Positions 9,164 through 16,787 of a stretch of DNA of 37,146 nt are shown here, piece by piece; position 1 is the first letter of the stretch, and each line of letters begins with the position of its first letter. The stretch is from assembly GCF_900141795.1 (NCBI RefSeq), contig NZ_FSRE01000005.1:1-37146 (forward strand). The letters run 5' to 3'. A model generated the notes under the pieces. The model was not told the DNA's origin and searched no databases. It saw only the letters and a list, made by a program, of their open reading frames with translations. The position numbers and the translations under genes are program-made. The stretch comes from Sulfurivirga caldicuralii (GTDB taxonomy: Bacteria > Pseudomonadota > Gammaproteobacteria > Thiomicrospirales > Thiomicrospiraceae).

Positions 9164-10888
9164 TTATGCGCTTTTTTGAGAGGTCTGTTGCTGCTGTTGC
9201 TGCAGGGCCTGCAGCACCTGTTCGCGCGGACCGAAGGCCTGGCTGACGCCGTCGCGGATCACCAGAATGTTGTCCACCACCTTGAGGATGTTGGTGCGGT
9301 GGGTGATGACCACCACGGTGCGGTTCTGTTCTTTCAGGTGCTGCAGGGCGGTCAATAGGGCGCGTTCGCCGGCATCGTCCAGGTTGGAGTTGGGCTCATC
9401 CAGCACGATGATGCGGGCATCGCCGTAGATGGCGCGGGCAAGCGCGATGCGCTGGCGCTGACCGCCGGAGAGGGCGGCGCCGCCGGGGCCGATGGGGGTG
9501 TCGTAGCCCTTGGGGAAGTGCAGGATCATCTCGTGCACGCCCGCAAGCTGGGCTGCCTCCACGACCTTGCCCGGGTCGATCTCGCCAAAGCGGGCGATGT
9601 TTTCAGCGATGGTGCCGTCGAAAAGTTCGATATCCTGCGGCAGGTAGCCGAGGTAGGGACCGAGTTCTGACTTGTCCCATTGCGCTACATCGGCGCCGTC
9701 GATGCGCACCTTGCCGCCGTGGGAGGGCCATACGCCCACCAGCAGGCGCGCCAGGGTGGATTTGCCTGAGCCGGAGGGGCCGATAATGGCGGTAATGGTG
9801 CCGGGCGCGAAGCCGCAGTTGACGCCGCGCAGAATGGGGACCTGTCCACCGGGGGGCACCGCCACCACATTTTCCACCTTGACCAGTCCTTTTGGTGCGG
9901 GCAAGGGCATCTGCTCGGGCTTTTTCGGGAACTGAGCCAGCAGCTTTTTCAGGCGGTGGTAGGCCAGGCGCGCCTGGGTGAAGCCTTTCCAGTTGGCGAT
10001 CAGCTGATCCAGTGGCGCCAGTGCGCGGCCCATCAGGATGGAGCCGACGATCATTTCGCCGGGAGTGATCTGATTGCGGATGGCTAGATAGGCGCCCAGG
10101 CCGAGAATCAGGGACTGGGAGGTGAGGCGGACGAATTTGGTGAGACTGGTAATGAAGCCGGCCTTGTCGCTGGCACGCGCCTGTTCCACCAAATGTTTGG
10201 CATGCAGATGCTTCCAGCGGGCGCGCAGGGCATCCAGCATGCCCATGGCCTCAATCACCTCGGCATTGCTCAGGTTGTTGTGGGCGAAGTTGGTGGCCTG
10301 ATTGGCCAGTCTGTTCGCCTCGGCAAGGGGCTTTTTAGTGCTCACTTCGTTCCAGATGGTCAGCGCCACCAGAATGAGTGCGGCTGCGATGGAGAACCAG
10401 CCCAGCCACGGATGCAGCACGAAGATAACGGCGATGTAGATGGGGAACCAGGGGGCATCGAAAAAGGCGAATGGCCCGTTGCCGGTCATGAACTGGCGCA
10501 GTTGGGTCAGGTCGCTCAGCGCCTGGCGGGCATTGGCACCGCCGCGGCGCAGGGTGGCCTCGAAGGCGGCATCGAACACGCGGCTGTTGAGTTTGGCCTC
10601 GATGGCGGCACCCACCCGCACCAGCACCCGCGAGCGCACAAATTCCAGCAGCGCCATCAGTAAAAACAGCCCCACCACCAGAATGGTCAGGGCGATGAGC
10701 GTCATGTCGTTGCGGCTGGCCAGCACGCGGTCGTACACCTGCAGCATGTACAGGGGGCCGGTGAGCATCAGCAGGTTGATGAAGAAGGAGAAAATGCCCA
10801 CCCCCCAGAAGTAGCGTTTCATGGAGAGCAGGATTTCGGCCAGCTCGGAGCGGGCGTCGTTTGGATTGGCAGGATTGGGTTGTGTCAT
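9164..10888 (-). CDS. Type I secretion ABC transporter, permease/ATPase (PrtD type)
   Basis: A 574-residue half-transporter: a membrane domain (about 20-310) followed by an ATPase domain with Walker A GPSGSGKST, signature LSGGQRQR, Walker B IIVLDEPNS and the H-loop in VVITHRTN. It has no N-terminal C39 peptidase or peptidase-like domain, as in PrtD/AprD rather than HlyB/LapB. The C-terminus ends in a glutamine run (LQQQQQQ). It begins 15 bp after the TnpB-like gene and 11 bp before the adaptor gene, within one transcriptional run. Confidence 0.94.
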   Translation of the reverse strand: MTQPNPANPNDARSELAEILLSMKRYFWGVGIFSFFINLLMLTGPLYMLQVYDRVLASRNDMTLIALTILVVGLFLLMALLEFVRSRVLVRVGAAIEAKLNSRVFDAAFEATLRRGGANARQALSDLTQLRQFMTGNGPFAFFDAPWFPIYIAVIFVLHPWLGWFSIAAALILVALTIWNEVSTKKPLAEANRLANQATNFAHNNLSNAEVIEAMGMLDALRARWKHLHAKHLVEQARASDKAGFITSLTKFVRLTSQSLILGLGAYLAIRNQITPGEMIVGSILMGRALAPLDQLIANWKGFTQARLAYHRLKKLLAQFPKKPEQMPLPAPKGLVKVENVVAVPPGGQVPILRGVNCGFAPGTITAIIGPSGSGKSTLARLLVGVWPSHGGKVRIDGADVAQWDKSELGPYLGYLPQDIELFDGTIAENIARFGEIDPGKVVEAAQLAGVHEMILHFPKGYDTPIGPGGAALSGGQRQRIALARAIYGDARIIVLDEPNSNLDDAGERALLTALQHLKEQNRTVVVITHRTNILKVVDNILVIRDGVSQAFGPREQVLQALQQQQQQTSQKSA

Positions 10889-10903
10889 GGTAAGTCCTTC
10901 ACC

Positions 10904-11503
10904 TTATACCGCTTGAATACGGGGTTGTGAGTCGACATTGAGATAGAGGGTGTGGTCGTGCACTTCCGGCAGAAGATGCCCTGGCATGCTGCGGTCCTTG
11001 GCTTCCAGATAGAACGACAGCTGATAGCGTGAACCGTCGCCGTGGAGGATGGCTTCCTTCACTTGACCTGCGCGCAGGGTGTCGATCACATCCTCAGAGA
11101 CATCCAGCTGAAACTGCAGCCGCCCTTCAAGAGTATAGAGCGAGAGGGCGTTTGGTTTGAGTGTCAGGGTGTGGCGATCGAAGAATACCGGTGCGGTTGG
11201 GGAGAAGCGCAGAATGGGCTGCGTGTCATCCGGGAGCCGCAGCGCCACCTTGACCTTTTGTGCCTGCTTGTAGCCCCGCGCCACCGCGTAGATGGCGTTG
11301 CAGGCCAGCTGCGCGCCCAGATCGGGAAACTGGCTGCGTATTGTTTCATAGGCGAGATGGTGCAGCGCGACCCGTGCTGTGACCTGGTGCCGATGGGCGA
11401 TGTCCGCCACCGCATTGCACGCTTGTGCAAAGCGCTGCTGCAGCTGCTGCAGAAAGTGTGCCTGTGCGGGCGTCAGGTTGAGCGGGCAGTGAATAATTTT
11501 CAT
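10904..11503 (-). CDS. TnpB/IS605 OrfB-like N-terminal domain protein lacking the nuclease domain
   Basis: A 199-residue protein. The opening (MKIIHCPLNLTPAQAHFLQQL, then F.QACNAVADIAHRHQV, ALHHLAYETIRSQFPDLGAQLACNAIYAVARGYK) and the later FFDRHTLTLK, LSLYTLEGRLQF and HGDGSRYQLSFYLEA follow, in order, the N-terminal region of TnpB proteins that precedes RuvC and binds guide RNA. The last residues, LYLNVDSQPRIQAV, resemble the first RuvC strand with its aspartate; then the protein stops. The rest of RuvC and the zinc ribbon are absent, so cleavage is not expected. It is the first gene of the secretion run, 15 bp before the ABC gene, and shows no frame damage. Possibly an exapted nucleic-acid-binding regulator; alternatively a recent truncation. 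Confidence 0.75.
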   Translation of the reverse strand: MKIIHCPLNLTPAQAHFLQQLQQRFAQACNAVADIAHRHQVTARVALHHLAYETIRSQFPDLGAQLACNAIYAVARGYKQAQKVKVALRLPDDTQPILRFSPTAPVFFDRHTLTLKPNALSLYTLEGRLQFQLDVSEDVIDTLRAGQVKEAILHGDGSRYQLSFYLEAKDRSMPGHLLPEVHDHTLYLNVDSQPRIQAV

Positions 11504-11521
11504 ATATGAAGTTTTTCATAT
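11504..11521 (-). promoter_or_regulatory. Hairpin between the ribosome site and the start codon of the secretion operon
   Basis: On the minus strand ATATGAA-AAAC-TTCATAT forms a perfect 7-bp stem directly before the ATG at 11503. The only purine-rich ribosome site (AAAGGA, about 11523-11528) lies on the far side, about 20 bases from the start. Folding would bring the site close to the ATG, or hide it when another partner binds. An out-of-frame ATG sits inside the stem at 11517-11519. Confidence 0.5.
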
Positions 11522-11533
11522 GTCCTTTGTCGA

Positions 11534-11583
11534 GGCGCGTATTATGCGGGCAGATGTTCGTTTGCTGTGTGATATATGACACA
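11534..11583 (-). promoter_or_regulatory. Probable promoter with CRP/FNR-like activator site for the secretion operon
   Basis: Reading the minus strand, CATAATACGC (−10 at 11541-11546) is very similar to the stable-RNA promoters at the right end of the window, but there is no good −35 box. The 18-bp palindrome TGTGTGATATATGACACA (11566-11583, two mismatched symmetric positions) is centred about 41 bases before the predicted transcript start. This is the position used by class II CRP/FNR-type activators. Which regulator binds is not known. Confidence 0.5.
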
Positions 11584-11723
11584 TTGCGCTGAAAGTGCGT
11601 TCTTTGCAAGACGGTGTCAGGGGCATGTCTGTGCGCTGGCCGGGGTCGTGAGCAGGTGTCTCACCTTTGCCTTTTATACTACAGGTGCTGTTCGGCTGAT
11701 TGTGTAGCCTATTCAAGGGGAGG

Positions 11724-12941
11724 CTAACGGGCGAGCGCAGAAGGCATTGTCTCTTTTTGCGCTTTCCAAGGAGTGTGCTTAAGGGTTGGCGTGCCGGTCA
11801 GGATCGGCTCGCCTTCCCGCGCCACGTTTTTGAGGGCGTTCATGAGGTGTAGCGAGTAGTCCAGCGGCACGCGGCCGGGTTCAAAGGGCTCGTCCGGCTT
11901 GATGTTGCGGAACCAGTGCAGCTTGATGTGATCCGGCGCCTTGGGTGACGGCGTCAGGCTGGATGGCGGCGGCCAGCTGGCGGTGGCGTGGCAGCTGAGG
12001 CAGGCCGAGCCACGTTTGTCCGTAGGGCCGTTGAGCCGCCCGGCCCAGCCGAGCCGTGCTAAGGCATAGGCGGGTGCATCGTTGAAAATGACGGTTTCAC
12101 GCAGTGTCCTTCCGGCCTGAATGTCGGCAGGGGTGATGCCCGGATCGTTGCCCCACTGTATGCCCACTGGTGTAAAGCGTTGCCATGGATCGGCTGCGTT
12201 TTTGTTGCGGTCGTACACGAATGTCGTCATTACCCATGAGGTGGTGTCGCTGACCTGTTCGTCGCGCACGGCAATGTCGATCTGGATCAGCCGCACCGGG
12301 CGCAGGCACTTTTGCCCATCGCGCCTGATGGTGCAGTTGATATGTGCCTGCCAGGTGGGGGCGCCCTTGAGCATGGGCAGCTGCGTGTCGTCGCCGGTGA
12401 CGAAGATGTATTTGGCCACCAGGGTGCCGGGCGGCATTTCTGCATAGCGCAGGTCTGGCTGCCCGGATTGCCACAGGCGTCCCTGCTGCCAGGCCATGGT
12501 GGCGTTGAAAAAGGTCAGCTCCCACTTCTGCTGAGGCGCTGTCTGGTTCGGGCTCAGGTCGAAGGGTTGAATATCTGCCTGCCGGCTCAGACCATGGGTG
12601 GCTTCCCGCGCACGACGGCCCGTGTGATGCCAGGGCATGTGATACCACCTGTGCACGCGGTTTTGCCCCGGAATGTAATCGGCTTGCTTCATGCCGGCCA
12701 TGAGATAACGCCACAGCGCAGCCACGTATTCCCGTGGCTGCTTGCGTACATCAATGCTTTCCCACGGGGCATCCTTGGGCGGCTGCTTGTTGGGATAGTC
12801 CATGTTGCGCTGGAAAACGGGTCCCGTGTAGGTGGGCGGCAGCGCATCTGCAATGGGCGGGAACTTGTCGGGTGCGCACCAGGCTCCACCAGCAATCAGG
12901 GCCGTGCTCAGCAGAAGGGTTGGTAGAGGCCGGATGCGCAT
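11724..12941 (-). CDS. Periplasmic mono-haem cytochrome c family protein
   Basis: A 405-residue protein with a Sec signal peptide (MRIRPLPTLLLSTALIAGGAWCA) and one haem-binding motif, CLSCH, at about residue 315, in the setting GSACLSCHATASWPPP. The large N-terminal part is rich in W, P and H (WYHMPWHHTGR) and resembles uncharacterised cytochrome c-type proteins rather than a small classical cytochrome. Its redox partner cannot be told. It lies on the same strand as the secretion operon, separated by 220 bp that contain that operon's promoter, so it is probably an independent unit. A short hairpin with TAGCCT/AGGCTA arms (11705-11726) overlaps its stop codon. Confidence 0.75.
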   Translation of the reverse strand: MRIRPLPTLLLSTALIAGGAWCAPDKFPPIADALPPTYTGPVFQRNMDYPNKQPPKDAPWESIDVRKQPREYVAALWRYLMAGMKQADYIPGQNRVHRWYHMPWHHTGRRAREATHGLSRQADIQPFDLSPNQTAPQQKWELTFFNATMAWQQGRLWQSGQPDLRYAEMPPGTLVAKYIFVTGDDTQLPMLKGAPTWQAHINCTIRRDGQKCLRPVRLIQIDIAVRDEQVSDTTSWVMTTFVYDRNKNAADPWQRFTPVGIQWGNDPGITPADIQAGRTLRETVIFNDAPAYALARLGWAGRLNGPTDKRGSACLSCHATASWPPPSSLTPSPKAPDHIKLHWFRNIKPDEPFEPGRVPLDYSLHLMNALKNVAREGEPILTGTPTLKHTPWKAQKETMPSALAR

Positions 12942-13140
12942 GGGTCGTTTGCTGTCTAAAGTGATGAGGGGCTTTGATTCCGCCGTGGGTAAAGCAGCGG
13001 GCAGTCAGGCAGTAGTATGCCCGATACGGGCGGGTAAATCGAGCCGCTGGATGATACTTTCAGATTTCAGACCATGGCCCAGGGGTGAAGGCGGTGCCAG
13101 GCACGGCCCCGCTGAAGCGGAAAGTGATGCGGTGCCAGCG

Positions 13141-13146
13141 TATAAT
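13141..13146 (+). promoter_or_regulatory. Probable −10 box upstream of trmA
   Basis: TATAAT followed by GACGC lies 30 bases before the trmA start. No clear −35 hexamer is visible at the right distance. The remainder of the 234-bp gap between the divergent cytochrome gene and trmA (12942-13175) shows no other feature I can support. Confidence 0.45.
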
Positions 13147-13175
13147 GACGCGTTTATGGGTGAAGAGAGGGTGTC

Positions 13176-14264
13176 ATGCAGCTGTGTCAGGCGAATCCGG
13201 CGCTGTATGAAGCGCAACTGGCAGACAAGCAGGCGCGCCTGAGCGCGCTTTTGGGCGTGGCGCCCACGGACGTGCGCGTTTTTCCTTCGCCGCTCGCGCA
13301 CTTTCGTCAACGCATCGAGTTTCGCGTCTGGCACGAGGGGGATGACAGCTACTATGTGATGTTCCCGCCGGGCGATCCGAAAAACCCGCAGCGCATCGAT
13401 ACCTGCACCATTGCCGCAGAACCCATCGCCGAGCTGATGGAGCCCTTGCGTCAGGTGATTCTCATGGAGCTGCTCCTGCGCCGCAAGCTGTATCAGGTGG
13501 ATTTTCTCTCCACCCTCAGCGGCGAGATGCTGGTGACGCTGATCTACCACAAGCCGCTGGATGAGGAGTGGATCGCCTGCGCCGAAGTGCTGAAGGCGCA
13601 TCTGCCCATCGACAGCATCATTGGCCGCAGCCGCAAGCAGAAGATTCTGCTGGAGCGCGACTATGTGGTGGAGCGGCTGGAGGTGGACGGCCATACTTTC
13701 ACCTACCAGCAGATTGAAAATAGTTTCTCCCAGCCCAACGCGCAGGTGGCGCGGCAGATGCTGGGCTGGGCGCGGCGCTGTGCCGAACAGGTTGAAGCGG
13801 GCGATTTGCTGGAGCTGTATGGCGGCAATGGGCATTTCTCCATCGCGCTGGCAGAATACTTTCCCAGGGTGCTGATGACGGAGATTTCCGGCGCCTCGAT
13901 TCGCTCGGCGCGCTGGAATCTGGCCGCCAACCGGGTAGAAAATATCGCGGTGGTGAAGGCATCTGCCGAGCAGGTGAGCGAGGCTTTGCATCAGAATGCG
14001 GCGACCTTGAAGCAGGTGCCGCTGCGGGATTACCACTTCTCCACCCTGCTGGTGGACCCGCCCCGTGCCGGGCTGGATGAATTGACGCGGGCGCTGGCAG
14101 CACGCTTCGAGCATGTCATCTACATATCCTGCAATCCAGAGACGCTGGCACGGGATCTGGTTACCCTGCGCCAAAGCCACGAAGTGGTGGATGTGGCCCT
14201 GTTCGACCAGTTTCCCTATACGCATCACATTGAATCCGGTGTTTTTCTGAGGAGAAAGGCATGA
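13176..14264 (+). CDS. trmA: tRNA (uracil-54-C5)-methyltransferase
   Basis: A 362-residue SAM-dependent enzyme that makes ribothymidine at position 54 of tRNA. It has no TRAM domain, as expected for TrmA and unlike RlmC/RlmD. The N-terminus (ANPALYEAQLADKQARL, then HFRQRIEFRVWHEGD) is typical. SAM-binding region LLELYGGNGHFSIALAE; VDPPRAGLD at about 293-301; catalytic cysteine Cys319 in YISCNPETL. The start follows a GAGAGGG site. Its end overlaps the next gene by 4 bases. Confidence 0.95.
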   Translation: MQLCQANPALYEAQLADKQARLSALLGVAPTDVRVFPSPLAHFRQRIEFRVWHEGDDSYYVMFPPGDPKNPQRIDTCTIAAEPIAELMEPLRQVILMELLLRRKLYQVDFLSTLSGEMLVTLIYHKPLDEEWIACAEVLKAHLPIDSIIGRSRKQKILLERDYVVERLEVDGHTFTYQQIENSFSQPNAQVARQMLGWARRCAEQVEAGDLLELYGGNGHFSIALAEYFPRVLMTEISGASIRSARWNLAANRVENIAVVKASAEQVSEALHQNAATLKQVPLRDYHFSTLLVDPPRAGLDELTRALAARFEHVIYISCNPETLARDLVTLRQSHEVVDVALFDQFPYTHHIESGVFLRRKA

Positions 14265-15022
14265 GTCTGTTTACCTGGATTGGTGCACTGGCCATTGGCC
14301 TGAGTCTGGGTCTGCTGGGCTCCGGCGGCTCCATTCTGACTGTGCCGGTGCTGGTTTATTTGGTGGGCCAGGATCCCAAGGTGGCCATCGCCGGCTCGCT
14401 GATGATCGTCGGGTTGATTTCCCTCTTTTCCGCGCTGCCCTACTGGCGCAAGAAGCTTATCTCGTGGCGCACGCTGGCGTGGTTCGCACCCCCGGGCATG
14501 GCGGGTGCCGTGGCCGGTGCGTGGGCGGCGCATTTCGTGTCTGCACAGTTGCAGATGCTAATCTTCGCCGCGCTGATGCTGTCGGCGGCCTATCTGATGT
14601 GGAAACCGCTGAAGCTGAACGATGAGGCGCCCCATGAACCGCGGGCGTGGTGGAAGATCATTATCGACGGCTTTGTGGTGGGCGCGGTCACCGGCATGGT
14701 GGGCGTAGGCGGCGGCTTTCTCATTATCCCCGCGCTGGTGCTGTTGGGCGGGCTGCCCATGCGTCTGGCCGTGGGGACCTCGCTGGTGATCATCGCCCTC
14801 AAGTCGTTTGCCGGCTTCTGGGAATACCTGCATGTGCTCGAAAGCCTGCATCTTTCCGTGGACTGGACAGTGATCTGGCTGATTTCAGCCGTGGGCATCG
14901 CCGGCGGCTGGCTGGGGCACCACATCAGCCACAAAATGAATCAGGCCACGCTGCGACGCGTATTTGCCGTGTTCCTGGTGTTCATGGGGGCCTTTATCAT
15001 CTACAAGAACTGGCCTTTTTAG
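14261..15022 (+). CDS. Sulfite exporter TauE/SafE family membrane protein
   Basis: A 253-residue integral membrane protein with about eight hydrophobic segments and the family's two related glycine-rich repeats: [21 protein letters not shown] near the N-terminus is mirrored by [20 protein letters not shown] in the second half, each followed by a TS/GS and basic residues. Members move sulfur-containing or small organic anions across the inner membrane; the substrate here is not known. The start ATG overlaps the trmA stop (ATGA), so the two are translationally coupled. Confidence 0.88.
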   Translation: MSLFTWIGALAIGLSLGLLGSGGSILTVPVLVYLVGQDPKVAIAGSLMIVGLISLFSALPYWRKKLISWRTLAWFAPPGMAGAVAGAWAAHFVSAQLQMLIFAALMLSAAYLMWKPLKLNDEAPHEPRAWWKIIIDGFVVGAVTGMVGVGGGFLIIPALVLLGGLPMRLAVGTSLVIIALKSFAGFWEYLHVLESLHLSVDWTVIWLISAVGIAGGWLGHHISHKMNQATLRRVFAVFLVFMGAFIIYKNWPF

Positions 15023-15025
15023 CCC

Positions 15026-15853
15026 ATGGGCGGCACAATGAAACCCCTCGAAAAAACCGTTTGTGAAAAAGTCGGGGACCCCCCTTTGCACGACGCCGAT
15101 TTCACCCCGCCCAAACCGCCCAAGGCGATTCTCAAGCCGGTGGGGCGGGCCATTGCGCAGTTCGGGATGATCCGCGAGGGCGACCGCATTCTGCTGGGAC
15201 TGTCCGGCGGCAAGGATTCGCTCACACTGCTGGCGGTGCTCAAGCATCTGCAGCGCCACGCGCCGGTGAAGTTTGAGCTGGCGGCCTGCACCGTGGACCC
15301 GGAAATTCCCGGCTTTGACCCTTCGCCCCTCAAGGACTATCTGGCCAAACTGGGCGTGCCCTATTTCTACCACGGCGAGGATTTTATTGCCCAGGCCGAA
15401 CAGCAGATGAAGGGGGATTCCTTCTGCAGCTTCTGTGCACGCAAGAAGCGCGGCATTCTCTACACCGTCTGCCGACGCGAAGGCTACAACGTGCTGGCGC
15501 TGGCGCAGCATCTGGACGATCTGGCAGAAAGCTTTCTCATGAGCGCCTTTCATTCCGGCGACCTGCGCACCATGAAGGCCCACTATCTCAACAACGAGGG
15601 CGATATCCGCATTATTCGCCCGCTGGTGCGCGTGCGCGAGAACCAGTGCCGTGCCTTCGCTGAACAGGCAAACCTGCCCGTCATTCCCGACAACTGCCCT
15701 GCCTGCTACAGCAAGCCCACCGAGCGCGAGCACTTCAAGCAGCTGCTGCATGCCGAAGAGCAGCGCAATCCCCACCTGTTCGCCAACCTGTGGCGTGCCA
15801 TGCAGCCGCTGATTGCGGACGACAATCAGGGAGGCCGACTCCTTGGCGGTTAA
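15026..15853 (+). CDS. ttcA: tRNA 2-thiocytidine biosynthesis protein
   Basis: Makes 2-thiocytidine at position 32 of certain tRNAs, using ATP and a 4Fe-4S cluster. PP-loop motif SGGKDS at about 60-65; cysteine motifs CSFC (in KGDSFCSFCARKK) and CPAC match the cluster ligands. The length, 275 residues, is in the family range. Two starts are possible, 15026 and 15038 (MKPLE); neither has a good ribosome site, and the later one is also plausible. The first 35 or so residues before the conserved LKPVGRAIAQF are partly encoded by a dispersed repeat (15049-15085). The gene is 3 bases after the TauE gene and overlaps the next gene. Confidence 0.93.
   Translation: MGGTMKPLEKTVCEKVGDPPLHDADFTPPKPPKAILKPVGRAIAQFGMIREGDRILLGLSGGKDSLTLLAVLKHLQRHAPVKFELAACTVDPEIPGFDPSPLKDYLAKLGVPYFYHGEDFIAQAEQQMKGDSFCSFCARKKRGILYTVCRREGYNVLALAQHLDDLAESFLMSAFHSGDLRTMKAHYLNNEGDIRIIRPLVRVRENQCRAFAEQANLPVIPDNCPACYSKPTEREHFKQLLHAEEQRNPHLFANLWRAMQPLIADDNQGGRLLGG
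15049..15085 (+). repeat. Dispersed 37-38 bp repeat, copy 1 (inside ttcA)
   Basis: Ends in the exact 20-mer AAAAAGTCGGGGACCCCCCT, preceded by CGAAAAAACCG. The same layout occurs at 24143-24180 and 34102-34138. Here it is read through as protein (K-V-G-D-P-P-L) in the N-terminal extension of TtcA. Confidence 0.85.
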
Positions 15854-16745
15854 AGCGTGGCAGGATCGGCTGGTCAGCGGCCTGTTTCTGCGCACGGCCC
15901 GCTGGCTGGCGCGCAGGGATCTGGCCGCAGTGCATCGCTTCGGCGAACGATTGGGTGCGCTGCTCAATGCCGTGCCCAATGAGGCGCGCGCCATTACCGA
16001 GCGCAATCTGAGCTGGGTCAACCCGCAACTGGAGCAGCCGATCTCCACCCGCGAAGCGCTCATTGAACTGGGCAGGACCGCGGCAGAATTCGGCCCCATG
16101 TGGCAGTGGGAGGCAGCCCGGATGGAGCCTCTCATCGTGGACATTCAGGGGCAGGCGCACATGGATGTCGCATTGGCGGCAGGGAAGGGTGTGCTGCTGC
16201 TGGCGCCGCATCTGGGCAATTGGGAGCTGCTGGGCTGGTATCTGGGCAGACACTATCCCACCACCTCCATGTACGAGCCCCCCTATTTTTCTGGCATCGA
16301 TGGTTTCATGCGCGCCGGGCGCGAGCGCAGCGGTGCCAGGCTGGTGCCGACCGATGTCACCGGCGTGCGCGCGCTGTTGCGGGCATTGAAGCGCAATGAG
16401 ATCGCCGCCATTTTGCCCGATCAGGCACCGGACAGCGGCTATGTGTTTGCCGACTTTTTCGGCCGCCCGGCACGCACCATGACGCTGGCGCACAAGCTGG
16501 TGCAGCGCAGTGGTGCCACCACTATCATGGCCTTCATGGAGCGCCTGCCGGATGCGCAGGGCTATCGGCTGCACTATCTGCCCGGACCGGATCTGACCCA
16601 TGGCAAGCCGCATGTGGCGGCACGGGCATTGAACGAAGCGGTGGAGCGTTGCGTGCGACTTGCGCCGTCGCAGTATCAGTGGAGCTACAAGCGCTGGCGC
16701 AAGCCGCCAGCGGATGTGCCCGATCTGTATGCATCTCGAGCATAA
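15843..16745 (+). CDS. LpxL/HtrB-like lipid A acyltransferase (lysophospholipid acyltransferase family)
   Basis: A 300-residue product. Transfers acyl chains from acyl-ACP to lipid A precursors or a related acceptor at the inner membrane. The HX4E catalytic motif is His123-LGNW-Glu128 in LLLAPHLGNWELLGWYLG; later conserved regions are YEPPYF, RERSGARLVPT and AAILPDQAPDSG. I chose the TTG start at 15843 because AGGGAGG lies 8 bases upstream; the frame is open further up to 15813. It overlaps the end of ttcA by 11 bases. The exact acyl position cannot be told from the sequence. Confidence 0.85.
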   Translation: MAVKAWQDRLVSGLFLRTARWLARRDLAAVHRFGERLGALLNAVPNEARAITERNLSWVNPQLEQPISTREALIELGRTAAEFGPMWQWEAARMEPLIVDIQGQAHMDVALAAGKGVLLLAPHLGNWELLGWYLGRHYPTTSMYEPPYFSGIDGFMRAGRERSGARLVPTDVTGVRALLRALKRNEIAAILPDQAPDSGYVFADFFGRPARTMTLAHKLVQRSGATTIMAFMERLPDAQGYRLHYLPGPDLTHGKPHVAARALNEAVERCVRLAPSQYQWSYKRWRKPPADVPDLYASRA

Positions 16746-16787
16746 TAAGGCGGCAGATATAAACGACTTGGATCAGAGGAGTGGGAC

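Noticed and set aside
8184-9179. A 331-codon plus-strand frame opposite the adaptor gene
   Set aside because: Leucine- and glycine-rich shadow of the HlyD-type coding sequence.
10904-11503. Active TnpB nuclease or a full TldR with adjacent guide RNA
   Set aside because: Nearly all of RuvC and the zinc ribbon are absent, and the 15-bp gap after the gene leaves no room for a usual 3' guide RNA outside the next coding region.
13005-14228. A 407-codon minus-strand frame opposite trmA
   Set aside because: trmA has all catalytic motifs; the opposite frame has none.
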